From positions 35,430-99,429 of the forward strand of contig JADLCX010000038.1 of the NCBI GenBank assembly GCA_020846975.1: 64,000 bases of DNA, read 5' to 3'. Shown one piece after another: positions 53,602 through 62,030 of this stretch. The translations under genes and the position numbers were made by a program. Position 1 is the stretch's first letter; each line of letters begins with the position of its first letter. The notes beneath the pieces are model-generated. The model did no database searches, was not told the origin of the DNA, and saw nothing but the letters and a program-made list of their open reading frames with translations. The DNA comes from Phycisphaerales bacterium. Lineage in GTDB: Bacteria > Planctomycetota > Phycisphaerae > Phycisphaerales > UBA1924.

Positions 53602-53607
53602 AGGGTA
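53602..53607 (-). promoter_or_regulatory. manC -10 box (leaderless type)
   Basis: Minus-strand TACCCT, 5 nt before the ATG at 53596. The same hexamer precedes ruvA. Confidence 0.45.
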
Positions 53608-53613
53608 GCCGTC

Positions 53614-53656
53614 GCATCGGCGCCCCTGCCGATGCCGGCCGGCTCTGCGGCCGAGT
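53614..53656. repeat. Dispersed two-hairpin element, intergenic copy
   Basis: First hairpin ATCGGC...GCCGAT (53616-53633), second hairpin CGGCCG...CGGCCG (about 53636-53653). About 41 of 47 positions match the copy at 59546. It sits between manC and ruvA, directly upstream of the manC -10 box. Confidence 0.7.
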
Positions 53657-53679
53657 GTCTTTCGCCGCGCCGTCGCGTC

Positions 53680-54441
53680 TCACCGCGCCGCGTACGCCGC
53701 CGTCAACAACCCCCGCGTCGTCGTCGGCGCCGCCCCGCCCGCCGCCACCGCCCGATCCACCGCCCTCGCCACCATCCGCTCCGCCTCGCCCGGGTTCTCC
53801 CCCAGCGCGATCAGCGCCTCCACCGTCTCGCGCACCGGCGGATGGGCCGCGCCCGCGACCGCCGCCGCCGCAACGGTCCCGTTCGCCCCCGCCTCGCCCA
53901 ACCGCACGCGCGGCCTGCCCGTCTTCGGCTCAACCGTCGCCCCGCCCCCGCCCCCCACCGCCCCCGACACCGGCACGGGGGCCGCCGCCGCGCCCGCGAA
54001 CTCCCCCGCCTTCCCCTTGAGTTCGTGCACGATCAACTCGGCCAGTTTCGGACCGATCTCCGGCAACCGCTGCAGCGCCCGCGTGTCCCGGTCGTGGATC
54101 GCCCGCGCGATCGCCCCCGGCTCCATCGCCATCGCCCGCAGGGCCCGCTTGTTCCCCAGCCCCTTCACGCTCGTCAGCAACTCGAAGAACTCCCGCTCCC
54201 GCACCGACGCGAACCCGATCAGCCGCGGCACAAAGCTCGACCCCTGGTTCAGCGATTCCATGTACTGCAACGTGTGCAGCACGACCACCTGCCCGACCGC
54301 GCTCGTCCCCCCCCCCTTGCCCGCCAACCGCTCCGACAGGAACGCCGGCACGAGCACCTCGTAGGCCGCGCCCTCCCCCACCGCGACCAGCGCCGCGCCC
54401 TTGTCCAGCGACTCGAGAATGCCCGAAATCCGTGCCAGCAT
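53680..54441 (-). CDS. ruvA: Holliday junction DNA helicase subunit RuvA
   Basis: 253 residues from the ATG at 54441. RuvA binds four-way junctions and loads RuvB. The N-terminal OB-fold (MLARISGILESL ... AYEVLVP), then two helix-hairpin-helix motifs (SVKGLGNKRALRAM and LPEIGPKLAELIVHEL), then a flexible Gly/Ala/Pro linker and a C-terminal RuvB-binding helical domain (PPVRETVEALIALGENPGEA). Usual length is about 200; the extra residues are mostly in the linker (about 150-200). ruvB and ruvC are not adjacent. A TACCCT box 7 nt before the ATG, in TGGTACCCT, suggests an extended -10 and a leaderless mRNA. Confidence 0.93.
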   Translation of the reverse strand: MLARISGILESLDKGAALVAVGEGAAYEVLVPAFLSERLAGKGGGTSAVGQVVVLHTLQYMESLNQGSSFVPRLIGFASVREREFFELLTSVKGLGNKRALRAMAMEPGAIARAIHDRDTRALQRLPEIGPKLAELIVHELKGKAGEFAGAAAAPVPVSGAVGGGGGATVEPKTGRPRVRLGEAGANGTVAAAAVAGAAHPPVRETVEALIALGENPGEAERMVARAVDRAVAAGGAAPTTTRGLLTAAYAAR

Positions 54442-54448
54442 GGTCTGG

Positions 54449-54454
54449 AGGGTA
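54449..54454 (-). promoter_or_regulatory. ruvA extended -10 box (leaderless type)
   Basis: Minus-strand TGGTACCCT, 7 nt before the ATG at 54441. Confidence 0.45.
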
Positions 54455-54542
54455 CCACCCCAACCGCCCCCCCACACCCCGTTCCCGGTCCCACCACCGC
54501 CCTCCGTCACACCCGAGCACGAATCCCGCTCAACGTTTGCGG

Positions 54543-54548
54543 TACCCT
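54543..54548 (+). promoter_or_regulatory. Possible -10 box of the kinase-propeller gene
   Basis: TACCCT, 15 nt before the ATG at 54564, within the region divergent from ruvA. Confidence 0.35.
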
Positions 54549-54563
54549 GATCGTCCGGAGCGC

Positions 54564-57500
54564 ATGTCCAGCTCGACCACCGGCAACCCCAACACCCCCT
54601 CCAACGGCGTGCCGTTCAACCGCCGCATCGGTCCCTACCTGCTCCTGCACATCATCGGCGAGGGCGGGTTCGGGATCGTCTGGAAGGCCGAGCGCGTCGA
54701 GCCCTACCGCCAGGATGTCGCGATCAAGATGATCAAGCCGGGCATGGGCTCGGAAGAGGTCCTCGCCCGCTTCGAGCACGAGCGCCAGGCCCTCGCCCTG
54801 ATGCGCCACCCCGCCGTAGCCGCCGTCCTCGACGGCGGCGTCGCCCCGCCCGAACTCGGCGAACGCCCCTACTTCGTCATGGAGTACGTCCCGGGCACGC
54901 CCATCACCGACTACTGCGACCAGCACCGCCTCAGCATCCGCGCGCGACTCGAACTCTTCGCGCACGTCTGCGAGGGCGTCCAGCACGCCCACAGCAAGGG
55001 CATCATCCACCGCGACCTCACCCCGCGCAACATCCTCGTCGTCGAGCACGACAACAAGCCCCAGCCCAAGATCATCGACTTCGGCATCTCCAAGGCCCTC
55101 GGCCGACCCCTCACCGACAAGATCATCTTCACCCACGACGGCCGCATGATGGGCGTGCCCGAGTACATCAGCCCCGAGCAGGCCCAGGGCCTCGACGTGG
55201 ACACCCGCGCCGATGTCTACAGCCTCGGCGTCCTGCTCTACGAACTGCTCACCGGCACCCCCCCGTTCGATCGCCACGCCCTCCTCAGCCGCGGCTGGGA
55301 GGCGATGCTCAAGTTCATCCGCGAGGCCGAGCGCCCCCACCCCAGCACGCGCCTCAGCAACCTCGGCCACAGCGCCGACGAGGTTGCCCACCGCCGCGGC
55401 GTCGAACCGCGAACACTCACCGGCGAACTCTCTCGCGGCCTCGGCTGGATCCCCCTCAAGGCGCTCGAACCCGAGCGCAGCCGCCGATACCAGACCCCCA
55501 CCGATCTCGCGGCCGACATCCGCCGATACCTCAACGACGACTACGACCCGCCCTTCGGCGGCCGCGCCCTCGACCGCGCCCGTCGGTTCACCCGCCGCAA
55601 CCGCCGAACGCTGGTCGTCGCGGGCGCCATCATCGCCGCACTCTCCGCTTGGCTGGCCGGAACACGCTACCAACTCGGCCAGACCCGCGCCGCGCGGCAG
55701 GACGCCGTCAAGGAAGCCGCCGCCGCGCGTCAGGCCGAATCCCGCGCCGAGCAGGAGGCCTACGACGCCCACATCGCCGCGGCCGGCGCGTTCCTGGCCG
55801 CCGGCGATGCCCAGGCCGCGCGCAACCGGCTCTCGCGCTGCCGCCCCGACGCCCGCGCTTGGGAGTGGAACATGCTCCAGCGCCGCGCGGGCGCGCACGT
55901 GCCGGCGCAGGACTTCAGCGAGCCGCTCGTGTGGGCCGGTTTCGACCGGCGCGACGGCCGCGCCGTCGCGCTCACCTCCGCCGCGCGCATCCGCCTCGAC
56001 GGATCCTCGCTCGCCCGCGGCCCCGCCGATGCCGACAACCTCCGCTTCGGTGATGCCCAGCCGGGCACGATCCCGACCGACCAGCGCGAGCGCGCCGTCT
56101 CCGGCATGTCCCGCGGCGATCGCGCCCTGCTCCTGCGGACCGTCGGCGAGCGCCGCATCGGGTTGATGGTCCTCAACCTCGCCGATGGTTCGCGAACCCC
56201 GATCGATCTCGATCCCGGCCTCTCGCTCGCCGACCGGCCCGACCCTTGCGCCAGCGCCGATGCGGACGTCGTCGTCGCGCCCGTCTGGCAGACGCAGGCC
56301 CAGCCGGCGTTGCTCGTCACCGATTCCAAGCCCCCGCGCCTCATCCCGCTCGACAAACTGCCCAACCGCGTCGCCCTCTCCGCCGACGGCCGACACATCG
56401 CCGCCGCGTGGTCGCGCGTGGACTCGCCAACCGCCGTTCGTGTCTGGGCCGACGACTCCCCGGCCCTGTTGTTCAAGTTCCAGACCGACGCGATCGGCAC
56501 GCTCAAGTTCCTCCACATCTCCGCCACCTCCGTCGCCGCCGCCGGCGACCGGGCCGTCGCCGTCTGGTCGCTCATGCCGGGCGCGCCATCCAACCCTCGG
56601 CTCGCGCCCGGCAACGCCGACATCGTGGCCTTCGATGACCGGCACGACTGGCTCGCCATCGGCGACGGACGCGACCTCCGCCTCCACAACATCCGCACCG
56701 GCGGACAGGCCCGCTTTCTCGGACAGCGCGACCAGATCACCTCCCTCGCGTTCTCCCCCGGAGCCGACCGCGTGCTCGCCGGCTCGCGAGACTCCTCGTT
56801 CGTGCGCCTCTGGAACATCGCGGCCGAGCAGTGCCAACTCGGTCCCTCCACGCTCTCGGGAGCATGGTCCGATTCGGCCGGCTCAACCCTGCTCTTCCTC
56901 GGAACCGGTCGCGACGCGCGGCTCTCCGTGTTCGACCCCACGACTCAACAGGTCTCGCCCATGTCCGTGGGCGATGCTTCCGATGTTCATGGATGCGCCC
57001 TGTGCGATGATGGCTCGCGGCTGGCGTTGCTCCGCTCCGGGCGAATCGAACTCTGGCAACTCTCGCCGCCCTCCCTGGTCTGCTCGTGGCCCTCGCCCGA
57101 TGCGCCCGCCATCGATGCTCGCCAGGCCCCCGCAACCCCGGCCCAGCGTCTGGTCTTCGCCCCAGGCTCCACCACGAGCCTGTTCGTCGCCGGCCTTCCC
57201 GCGTCCGTCCCCAGTGGTCTGGAGACGCGCATCTTCCATCTCCACCTCGACGCCGCCGGACCGGCCTCCACCGTGGTCGCGACCCTGTCCCAGAAGTTCG
57301 CATCCGTGCCGACGATCATGTCCGCCCCCTCTCCGCACGGCGTGCTCGCCGCCAGCCTCGACAGGATGTTCGTCTGGACCGCGGGCTCAGGAGCGGCTCC
57401 TCGCTCGGTCGCCGGAGAAGCCGGCCCCGCGGCGATGGCCGTCTCCCCCGATGGCCGCACCGCCGCCGTCCTCGCCCCGCCCGGCCACGTCTACCTTGTG

Positions 57501-57767
57501 CCCACCACCGCCGACAAGTTCACCGAGCGACAGACCGGCCACCAGCCCCGCGGCCGCGCGATCGCCTGGATCGACGACACGCGCTTCGCCACCGGTGCCT
57601 CCGACGGCGGACTCATCATCTGGGCGGTCAACCCCCTGCGCGCCCTGTGCGTCCTGCGAATCGACACCGCGATCGTGGCCATCACCTGCCACCGCGCCAC
57701 CGGAACGCTCTGGGTGATCGACGAATCCGGCCGTGCCCACGCGTTCGCCGGAGCCAAGCTCCCCTAG
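54564..57767 (+). CDS. Membrane Ser/Thr protein kinase with C-terminal beta-propeller
   Basis: 1067 residues from the ATG at 54564. Kinase domain about 24-325: glycine loop IGEGGFGIVWKAE, VAIK with Lys55, catalytic loop HRDLTPRN (149-156, Asp151), DFG at 172-174 and GVPEYISPEQA. A single transmembrane helix at about 349-368 places the C-terminal sensor outside. An Ala/Glu coiled coil (370-425) precedes repeated WD40-like blades (about 440-1067, for example LAFSPGADRVLAGSRDSSFVRLWN). Such kinases are abundant in planctomycetes. Oddity: the usual Lys two residues after the catalytic Asp (HRDLKPxN) is Thr, so activity needs testing. The ligand is unknown. Confidence 0.88.
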   Translation: MSSSTTGNPNTPSNGVPFNRRIGPYLLLHIIGEGGFGIVWKAERVEPYRQDVAIKMIKPGMGSEEVLARFEHERQALALMRHPAVAAVLDGGVAPPELGERPYFVMEYVPGTPITDYCDQHRLSIRARLELFAHVCEGVQHAHSKGIIHRDLTPRNILVVEHDNKPQPKIIDFGISKALGRPLTDKIIFTHDGRMMGVPEYISPEQAQGLDVDTRADVYSLGVLLYELLTGTPPFDRHALLSRGWEAMLKFIREAERPHPSTRLSNLGHSADEVAHRRGVEPRTLTGELSRGLGWIPLKALEPERSRRYQTPTDLAADIRRYLNDDYDPPFGGRALDRARRFTRRNRRTLVVAGAIIAALSAWLAGTRYQLGQTRAARQDAVKEAAAARQAESRAEQEAYDAHIAAAGAFLAAGDAQAARNRLSRCRPDARAWEWNMLQRRAGAHVPAQDFSEPLVWAGFDRRDGRAVALTSAARIRLDGSSLARGPADADNLRFGDAQPGTIPTDQRERAVSGMSRGDRALLLRTVGERRIGLMVLNLADGSRTPIDLDPGLSLADRPDPCASADADVVVAPVWQTQAQPALLVTDSKPPRLIPLDKLPNRVALSADGRHIAAAWSRVDSPTAVRVWADDSPALLFKFQTDAIGTLKFLHISATSVAAAGDRAVAVWSLMPGAPSNPRLAPGNADIVAFDDRHDWLAIGDGRDLRLHNIRTGGQARFLGQRDQITSLAFSPGADRVLAGSRDSSFVRLWNIAAEQCQLGPSTLSGAWSDSAGSTLLFLGTGRDARLSVFDPTTQQVSPMSVGDASDVHGCALCDDGSRLALLRSGRIELWQLSPPSLVCSWPSPDAPAIDARQAPATPAQRLVFAPGSTTSLFVAGLPASVPSGLETRIFHLHLDAAGPASTVVATLSQKFASVPTIMSAPSPHGVLAASLDRMFVWTAGSGAAPRSVAGEAGPAAMAVSPDGRTAAVLAPPGHVYLVPTTADKFTERQTGHQPRGRAIAWIDDTRFATGASDGGLIIWAVNPLRALCVLRIDTAIVAITCHRATGTLWVIDESGRAHAFAGAKLP

Positions 57768-57811
57768 CGACCGCGCCTCCCCGCTCGCCCGTTCTCCACG
57801 CCCCGCCCGCC

Positions 57812-58165
57812 TCAGCGCGAGGGCCGCGACTTGCGTTTGCCGCCCTTCTTCCCCTTGGCGGCCTTCGCGACGATCGGGAACGGCAGCTTCAAGGCAACCA
57901 GGTTCTTCTCGACCAGTTTGCCGATCTTCTTGCCGCCGATGTAGCACTCCGAGCACGGTACGCCATCCTTACACGTGCAGCAGTACAACTTCTTGACCTG
58001 AACCAGGCCGCTCGGATCATCGGTGCGGATCGACACGCCCACTTCAACACAGTCCGCCTTCCGGTATTGCCTGAACCAACGCAGTTGCTCCAGCAGCAAC
58101 CGGACAGTCATTCCGACCGCCATCTTCGCCGCTTCCTCATCGAACGTGATCTTGGTCTTCGCCAC
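57812..58165 (-). CDS. Small Cys-rich, Lys-tailed protein of unknown function
   Basis: 117 residues from a GTG at 58165, with GGGAGG 4 nt before it; a TTG at 58192 would add nine residues. The middle has a helical region rich in Leu/Arg (LLLEQLRWFRQYRK) and a Cys cluster CCTCKDGVPCSECY, which could bind zinc or form disulfides. The C-terminus is very Lys/Gly/Arg-rich, suggesting RNA or DNA contact. No signal peptide. Not recognised. It converges with the kinase gene and is divergent from the NDP-sugar dehydratase. Confidence 0.5.
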   Translation of the reverse strand: MAKTKITFDEEAAKMAVGMTVRLLLEQLRWFRQYRKADCVEVGVSIRTDDPSGLVQVKKLYCCTCKDGVPCSECYIGGKKIGKLVEKNLVALKLPFPIVAKAAKGKKGGKRKSRPSR

Positions 58166-58267
58166 GGTGCCTCCCGGCGTTGGGTGCTTCAACCCGACCC
58201 CCCCAGCCGATAAATCCCCACCGGCCCGCCCCGTCTTTCCAGCGGAACCCGGTCAGGAGCGTACCGC

Positions 58268-60067
58268 ATGTCCACGACGCGCGCGGCCGCGGCTTTGGCC
58301 ACCGCCTCCAAACTCCACAGTCCTTCCACCACCCCGCCCCGCGGCGCCCCGCACCGAGAGGTCCTCCCCCGCACCGGCGCCGCGCTCGTCTGCTCCGCGC
58401 CCATGGTCGGCTGGCTCGCCTCCATGATCGCCAGCCTCCCAGATCCCCCCGTCATCGCCGGCTGGTTCGGCCCTTCCCGCGCCCACGACAACGCCACCCC
58501 CGACCTGCCCTGGCTCGGCGACCGCCACGACCTCCCCATCGCCTGCGCCCGATTCAACCTCCGCGCCCTGGTCGTCTGTACCGCAGGCCTCGACGAGCCC
58601 GCCGCGGCCGACCTCCTCGCCGACCTGCGCGATCTCCGCCTCGACCTTCGCGTCGTCCCCGGACCGGCCCAACTCCTCGCCCAGACCAGATCCGCCGCGC
58701 CACGAATCGAAGCCCCCACCGCCCCCACCCCCCCCCCCACGCTCAACACCCACCGCAACACCTTCACCGCCGCTCCCGCCATCGACCTCGGCGAGCTCAT
58801 CGGCCGCCACCCCCACGCCATCGACCGCGACGCCGTCTCCCGGGCCCTCACCAGCAAGCGCATCCTTATCACCGGCGCGGGCGGGAGCATCGGCTCCGAA
58901 CTCGCCCTCGTCGCCGCCGACTTCGCCCCCGAATCCATCGTCCTTCTCGAGCGCGCCGAAAACGCCCTCTTCGAGATCGACCGCCGCATCGCCCGCCGAT
59001 TCCCCACCGTCGCCCGCCGCGCCATCCTCCACGATGTCGTCGACGACGAATCCACGCTCCGCCTCCTCGCCGACCTCCGCCCCCACGTCGTCTTCCACGC
59101 CGCGGCACACAAGCACGTCCCCTTGATGGAAGACCACCCCGGCCACGCCGTCACCAACAACCTCTTCGGAACCAAGTCCATCGCCGATGCCGCCGTCGCC
59201 TGCGGCGCCGAACGCTTCGTCATGATCTCCTCCGACAAGGCCGTCAACCCCACCAGCGTCATGGGCGCCACCAAGCGGATGGCCGAGATGTACGTACGCG
59301 CCCTCGGGGTTCCCCGCGCTTCCGACGCGGGCTCCGCGCTCGCCGCCACCCGCCTCAGCATGGTCCGCTTCGGTAACGTCCTCGGCTCGGCCTGCAGCGT
59401 CCTCACCATCTGGAGCAGCCAGATCGCCGAAGCCCTCGCCCCAGGCGCGGCCGGCGGTGCGCCCCTCACCATCACCGACCCGCGCATGACCCGCTTCTTC
59501 ATGACCATCCCCGAGGCCGCCACCCTCGTCATCCAGAGCATGGTCGTGGCATCGGCATCCCTGCCGATGTCGGCCGGCTCCGCGGCCGAGCGAGCGAGCC
59601 CCGGCACCCCCGCCCCCACCCCCGTCGGCGTCTACGTCCTCGACATGGCCGACCCCATCCGCATCCTCGACCTCGCCTGCCGGTTCATCCGCGCCCACGG
59701 CGCGGCCCCGCGAATCGACACCGCCTCCGCCGCCAAACTCTTCGGCGCACCGCTCGCCGCGCAACTCTCGATCGACTTCCCACCCTCCGATTCCGACCTC
59801 GACCGCACCCCCATCGACATCGTCTTCACCGGCGCGCGACCCGGCGAAAAGATCCACGAAGAACTCGCCTACGCCGCCGAGATGCTCGCGCCCACCTCCC
59901 ACCCCGGTGTCCGTTCCTGGGCCGGACCCGGCTTCGCCAACGACGATGTCTCAAGAGTCCAATCCATGGTCGCTGAAATGGCCACCCTCCGCTTCTCCGG
60001 CGATCGTGCGGCGATCGTGTCGGGAATCCGTCGACATGTTCCCGAAATGCGCCGATCCGCCACCTGA
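58268..60067 (+). CDS. NDP-sugar 4,6-dehydratase / CapD-FlaA1-like polysaccharide biosynthesis protein
   Basis: 599 residues, with AGGAG 8 nt before the ATG. Residues about 195-590 are an extended SDR enzyme: ITGAGGSIGSELA (NAD(P)-binding), FHAAAHKHVPLMEDHP, SSDKAVNPTSVMGATKR (the motif of the CapD/FlaA1 branch) and FMTIPEAATLVIQ. They usually convert UDP-GlcNAc-type sugars. The first 195 residues form a soluble Rossmann-like part; the four transmembrane helices of typical membrane-bound members are missing. Oddity: between VIQSM and VGVYVLDMADP about 22 extra residues are encoded by a complete copy of the dispersed two-hairpin element (59546-59597). Confidence 0.9.
   Translation: MSTTRAAAALATASKLHSPSTTPPRGAPHREVLPRTGAALVCSAPMVGWLASMIASLPDPPVIAGWFGPSRAHDNATPDLPWLGDRHDLPIACARFNLRALVVCTAGLDEPAAADLLADLRDLRLDLRVVPGPAQLLAQTRSAAPRIEAPTAPTPPPTLNTHRNTFTAAPAIDLGELIGRHPHAIDRDAVSRALTSKRILITGAGGSIGSELALVAADFAPESIVLLERAENALFEIDRRIARRFPTVARRAILHDVVDDESTLRLLADLRPHVVFHAAAHKHVPLMEDHPGHAVTNNLFGTKSIADAAVACGAERFVMISSDKAVNPTSVMGATKRMAEMYVRALGVPRASDAGSALAATRLSMVRFGNVLGSACSVLTIWSSQIAEALAPGAAGGAPLTITDPRMTRFFMTIPEAATLVIQSMVVASASLPMSAGSAAERASPGTPAPTPVGVYVLDMADPIRILDLACRFIRAHGAAPRIDTASAAKLFGAPLAAQLSIDFPPSDSDLDRTPIDIVFTGARPGEKIHEELAYAAEMLAPTSHPGVRSWAGPGFANDDVSRVQSMVAEMATLRFSGDRAAIVSGIRRHVPEMRRSAT
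59546..59597. repeat. Dispersed two-hairpin element inserted in frame in the CapD-like gene
   Basis: Starts GTGGC, then hairpin ATCGGCATCCCTGCCGAT (59551-59568), then hairpin TCGGCCG/CGGCCGA (59570-59589), then CGAGCGAGC. The first 23 bases are identical to the copy at 63876. It adds about 17-22 codons (Ser/Ala/Pro-rich) without breaking the frame. Confidence 0.75.
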
Positions 60068-60451
60068 CCTCCCACCTGCGTCGCAAGGGTGGGGTGGGCA
60101 CCCGGCCCGCAGGCAACGCCCCCGGATGCGGCGGTACGTCGGCCCCCCCGCCCATCCGCCCTGCCCACCAACCACTCCTCCTCCGTGTTTGGGATATAGA
60201 AGGGCATCCCAACCCAAGTCCGCAGGTACGAGTACAATGGCCGCCGTCCGGCTATCGGGCGGACCATCGGACCGGGAGGGCTTTCCAGCGGGGTGGATGT
60301 CGGCGGTTCGTCGGCTTTTGACGCCCGCCACCGGTTTGTGCCGATGGGCCTGAGCTTCGCTTGATGTGTTCCTGATGGGGATGGGCCGCCAACCGGCCCG
60401 ACGACGGGAGGAATCCGTCGCCCCGACCATGAGCAGGAGGCTCGGAAGACC
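60068..60451. other. Intergenic region with promoter and long structured leader
   Basis: 384 bases. GGTGGGCA (60093-60100) and TGCCCACC (60162-60169) form an inverted repeat. TTGGGAT-n10-ATCCCAA lies at 60189-60212. TACAAT at 60233-60238 is a good -10. From there a leader of about 210 nt can fold several hairpins (CCG.CCG...CGG.CGG near 60245; CGACGG-GAGGAAT-CCGTCG near 60402-60420). A 9-codon upstream frame (60429-60458) overlaps the start of the next gene. Confidence 0.45.
60233..60238 (+). promoter_or_regulatory. -10 box TACAAT before the small coiled-coil gene
   Basis: Five of six matches to TATAAT; the start codon is about 215 nt downstream, implying a long 5' leader. No clear -35; the inverted repeat TTGGGAT-n10-ATCCCAA lies just upstream. 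Confidence 0.5.
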
Positions 60452-60808
60452 ATGCTGATGTCCATCCGTGACGACAACCTGATCCGCGCCCAGCAAGCCC
60501 GGACCGAAGCCGCCGGAATCCTCAAGGGCCTGGTCGAGGCCAAGGCCGCCTGCGAAGCCACCCTCGCCGGCGAGAACCGCTCCGACATGTTCAAGGTCGT
60601 CGCCGGACAGTCCAGCCTCGAATCCGCCATCGCCGAGACCCGCAGGCTCATCGAGTCCCTCGATCGACAGATCGACCAGGCCGTCCGCGATCTCGATGCC
60701 GAGGACCAGGACGTCTTCGCCACCGAGGGCATCGAGGCCGTCGTCACCGCCGGCCGACTCTCCCTCAAGTCGCCCCGATTCACGCAGGCCGCACGCGCGG
60801 CCGTATGA
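60452..60808 (+). CDS. Small helical coiled-coil protein, function unknown
   Basis: 118 residues, with AGGAGG 11 nt before the ATG; an ATG at 60458 is possible. Nearly all helical: three heptad-like stretches rich in Glu, Ala, Leu and Arg (IRAQQARTEAAGILKGL; LESAIAETRRLIESL; DQAVRDLDAEDQ), no signal peptide, no Cys. This resembles small structural or adaptor proteins, but I do not recognise the family. Its stop lies 29 nt inside the 3' end of the convergent acyltransferase gene. The long leader suggests post-transcriptional control. Confidence 0.65.
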   Translation: MLMSIRDDNLIRAQQARTEAAGILKGLVEAKAACEATLAGENRSDMFKVVAGQSSLESAIAETRRLIESLDRQIDQAVRDLDAEDQDVFATEGIEAVVTAGRLSLKSPRFTQAARAAV

Positions 60809-61922
60809 ACCGCCCGCGGATCGCCCGGCGGCACGGGTGCTCCACGCCGAACGTCAGCGCCGTCGCCAGCGCAGCCGCGATCGCGATCGCCGCCATCGTC
60901 GCGCCCACGCGAGACCACCCCGCACCCAGCAGCCGCCCCATCACGATGTACCCGATGTTCTGGTGCAGCAGAAACATCCCGTACGAGATCGTCCCCAGGA
61001 ACAGCAGCGCCGGGTTGACCAGCGGCCTCAGGTGGTAGTTCGCGGCCGCCCAGATCACGCACGTGTTGAACACGTACACCGCCGCCGCCGGCCCGTCACG
61101 CTCCGAGAAGATCTTCACCAGGCACAGCGCCATCAGCGGCGCGATCCACCACCGGGCCCGCCCCGCCGCCCGCGCGCGCCGCTGCTCGTGGATCAGCACC
61201 CCCGTCAGAAAGTAGACCTGCGCGCCGCGCGCCAGCCCCACGTGCTGCAGCGACCTCGCCACGCCCCGGCCATCCACAAACACCACCGCCCCGCGCAGCA
61301 CGCCCTCCGGGCGCAGCATGTCGATGACCACCAGCAGCGCCAGAGACCAATGCAGCCACCGCCGCAGCCCCGCCAGCGCGAGCGCGCCCACCAGCGCGTA
61401 GAACTTCAACTCGACTTCCAGGCTCCAGTACACCCCGTCGATGTACGGGAACCTCACCCGCTCGCCCGTCACCGCCGTCGCCGCCGCGCCCAGCGCCTGC
61501 GGCATCATCGTCAGGTTCGCCGCCGCCGCCGCCGGCGTCACCCCGCGCCCGTGCAGGCCCAGCGCCGCCACCGTCGCGAACGTCAGCCCCGCCGCGCACC
61601 AGAACGCCGGATACAGCCTCGCGAACCGCCCGACCACGAACCTCCACACCCCCGCGCGCCGTTCCGACCAGCCCGCCCCCGCGTCCATCGATCGATCGAG
61701 CGCCCTCGGGATCATCAGCCCGCTGATGATGAAGAACACCGGAACCCCGAACGCGCGCAGCCACTCCCACCCCGCGCCGACCTGCCCCCCATCCTCCGTC
61801 GTGAACAGCCGGTCATACCGGAACGTGAAGTGGAACAGCACCACGCTCAGACTCGCCAGCCCGCGGATCGCGTCCAACTCCGCGATCCGCCCGTCCTGCT
61901 CCGACCGCGCCGGCGGAATCAC
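60780..61922 (-). CDS. Acyltransferase family 3 membrane protein (OafA/YrhL-like)
   Basis: 380 residues from the GTG at 61922 (an ATG at 62069 would add 49 low-complexity Arg/Ala residues, unlikely). About ten transmembrane helices. The start ELDAIRGLASLSVVLFHFTF carries the conserved Arg and His of acyltransferase 3, and SLEVELKFYAL matches the family Glu-x-x-Phe-Tyr motif. These enzymes add acetyl or longer acyl groups to sugars of lipopolysaccharide, peptidoglycan or antibiotics. Here, near dut and surface-sugar genes, O-acylation of a surface polysaccharide is likely. Confidence 0.85.
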   Translation of the reverse strand: MIPPARSEQDGRIAELDAIRGLASLSVVLFHFTFRYDRLFTTEDGGQVGAGWEWLRAFGVPVFFIISGLMIPRALDRSMDAGAGWSERRAGVWRFVVGRFARLYPAFWCAAGLTFATVAALGLHGRGVTPAAAAANLTMMPQALGAAATAVTGERVRFPYIDGVYWSLEVELKFYALVGALALAGLRRWLHWSLALLVVIDMLRPEGVLRGAVVFVDGRGVARSLQHVGLARGAQVYFLTGVLIHEQRRARAAGRARWWIAPLMALCLVKIFSERDGPAAAVYVFNTCVIWAAANYHLRPLVNPALLFLGTISYGMFLLHQNIGYIVMGRLLGAGWSRVGATMAAIAIAAALATALTFGVEHPCRRAIRGRFIRPRVRPA

Positions 61923-62030
61923 GCATCGAAGTTGACTGAGCGCGCCACGCAAGGCCCGCAATGTAGCCCGCCGTCTCTCGCCCGGCCGCGCCGTTCGCGT
62001 TGCCTCTGGTCTTGGGTACCCCGCGTCTCC

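Noticed and set aside
60239..60440. Known riboswitch (cobalamin or cyclic-di-GMP) in the leader
   Set aside because: I looked for their conserved core sequences and did not find them; left as an unclassified leader.
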